Assembly: GCA_039024435.1 (NCBI GenBank)
Contig: JBCCQH010000050.1
Location: 1-51,896 of the forward strand
DNA from: JBCCQH01 sp039024435
Lineage (GTDB): Bacteria; Bacteroidota; Bacteroidia; J057; JADKCL01
Length of the DNA stretch: 51,896 nt
Reading direction: 5' to 3'
Every line of letters starts with the position of its first letter. Positions within the stretch are counted from its first letter, which is position 1. Position numbers and translations under genes: made by a program. Positions 51,753 through 51,896 of this stretch are shown piece after piece. The notes below the pieces were generated by a model. That model made no database searches, was not told the DNA's origin, and saw only the letters and a program-made list of their open reading frames with translations.

Positions 51753-51896
51753 CTGAGAGGCTGTTTAAATTTAATTCTGCGATTTTGCTATGGCATCTTT
51801 TTCCGCCCCTCTTCAGCTATTTTCTCGCCCATAGCTTTGGCTATGGACTCCAAAATGAGCTTCGACGGACAAAAAAATCTGCACTAGCAAATTTCA
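51753..51896. mobile_element. MITE-like element, copy 3 (cut by window edge)
   Basis: Begins CTGAGAGGCTGTTTAAATTT and runs off the right edge. It matches the reverse complement of 21707-21876 over its length, including the CCATAGC / GCTATGG hairpin. Confidence 0.7.

Overview
The window looks like a chromosomal segment of a GC-rich member of the Bacteroidota, most likely a saprospirian (Lewinella-like) bacterium. Three things point there. At least eight secreted proteins end in a type IX secretion (T9SS type A) sorting domain. Several genes are preceded by the Bacteroidota -7 element TAnnTTTG, with no obvious Shine-Dalgarno sequences. The gene families (LVIVD-repeat lipoprotein, choice-of-anchor I protein, HYR/glycine-rich giant proteins, transmembrane AraC regulator) are typical of that phylum. 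The taxon is an inference. No rRNA, tRNA, CRISPR array, phage region or complete insertion sequence was seen.

Layout. 1-1.8 kb: end of a DinB-like gene running into a small TIR-bounded element, then a lipoprotein and an unknown gene. 1.9-6.4 kb: a starch locus, with a membrane-bound AraC-type regulator carrying two glycogen-binding-like periplasmic domains followed by a secreted plant-type alpha-amylase with two starch-binding modules. 6.5-9.4 kb: a prohibitin-like lipoprotein, an unknown lipoprotein and an M23 peptidase. 9.5-11.0 kb: repeat-rich DNA around pdxH. 11.1-17.8 kb: cutA, a MATE exporter, a bulb-type lectin, a phosphoesterase, a secreted esterase and a helical protein of unknown function. 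18.1-24.2 kb: a beta-helix/dockerin/cohesin-like T9SS protein, a secreted glycosidase, and small lipoprotein and membrane proteins. 24.5-29.1 kb: a five-gene operon (SDR, acyl-CoA dehydrogenase, APH-type kinase, histidine phosphatase-like, SDR), probably for hydroxyacyl-CoA breakdown. 29.2-30.4 kb: mnmA. 30.9-35.0 kb: ECF sigma factor, a fused anti-sigma/outer-membrane barrel protein, an LVIVD lipoprotein and an outer-membrane protein. 35.1-39.8 kb: a glycosyltransferase, rtcB with a long leader, and a choice-of-anchor I protein. 40.1-51.2 kb: three giant glycine-rich/HYR T9SS proteins, two of them preceded by related small secreted proteins.

Two repeat families are dispersed between genes. 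One is a MITE-like element with terminal inverted repeats (copies near 0.4, 21.7 and 51.8 kb). The other is a composite of two hairpin repeats present in opposite orientation near 9.5-9.9 and 30.5-30.8 kb, with a solo copy at 11.0 kb. The least described parts are the 40-51 kb surface-protein cluster with its small partners and the transmembrane regulator/amylase pair.
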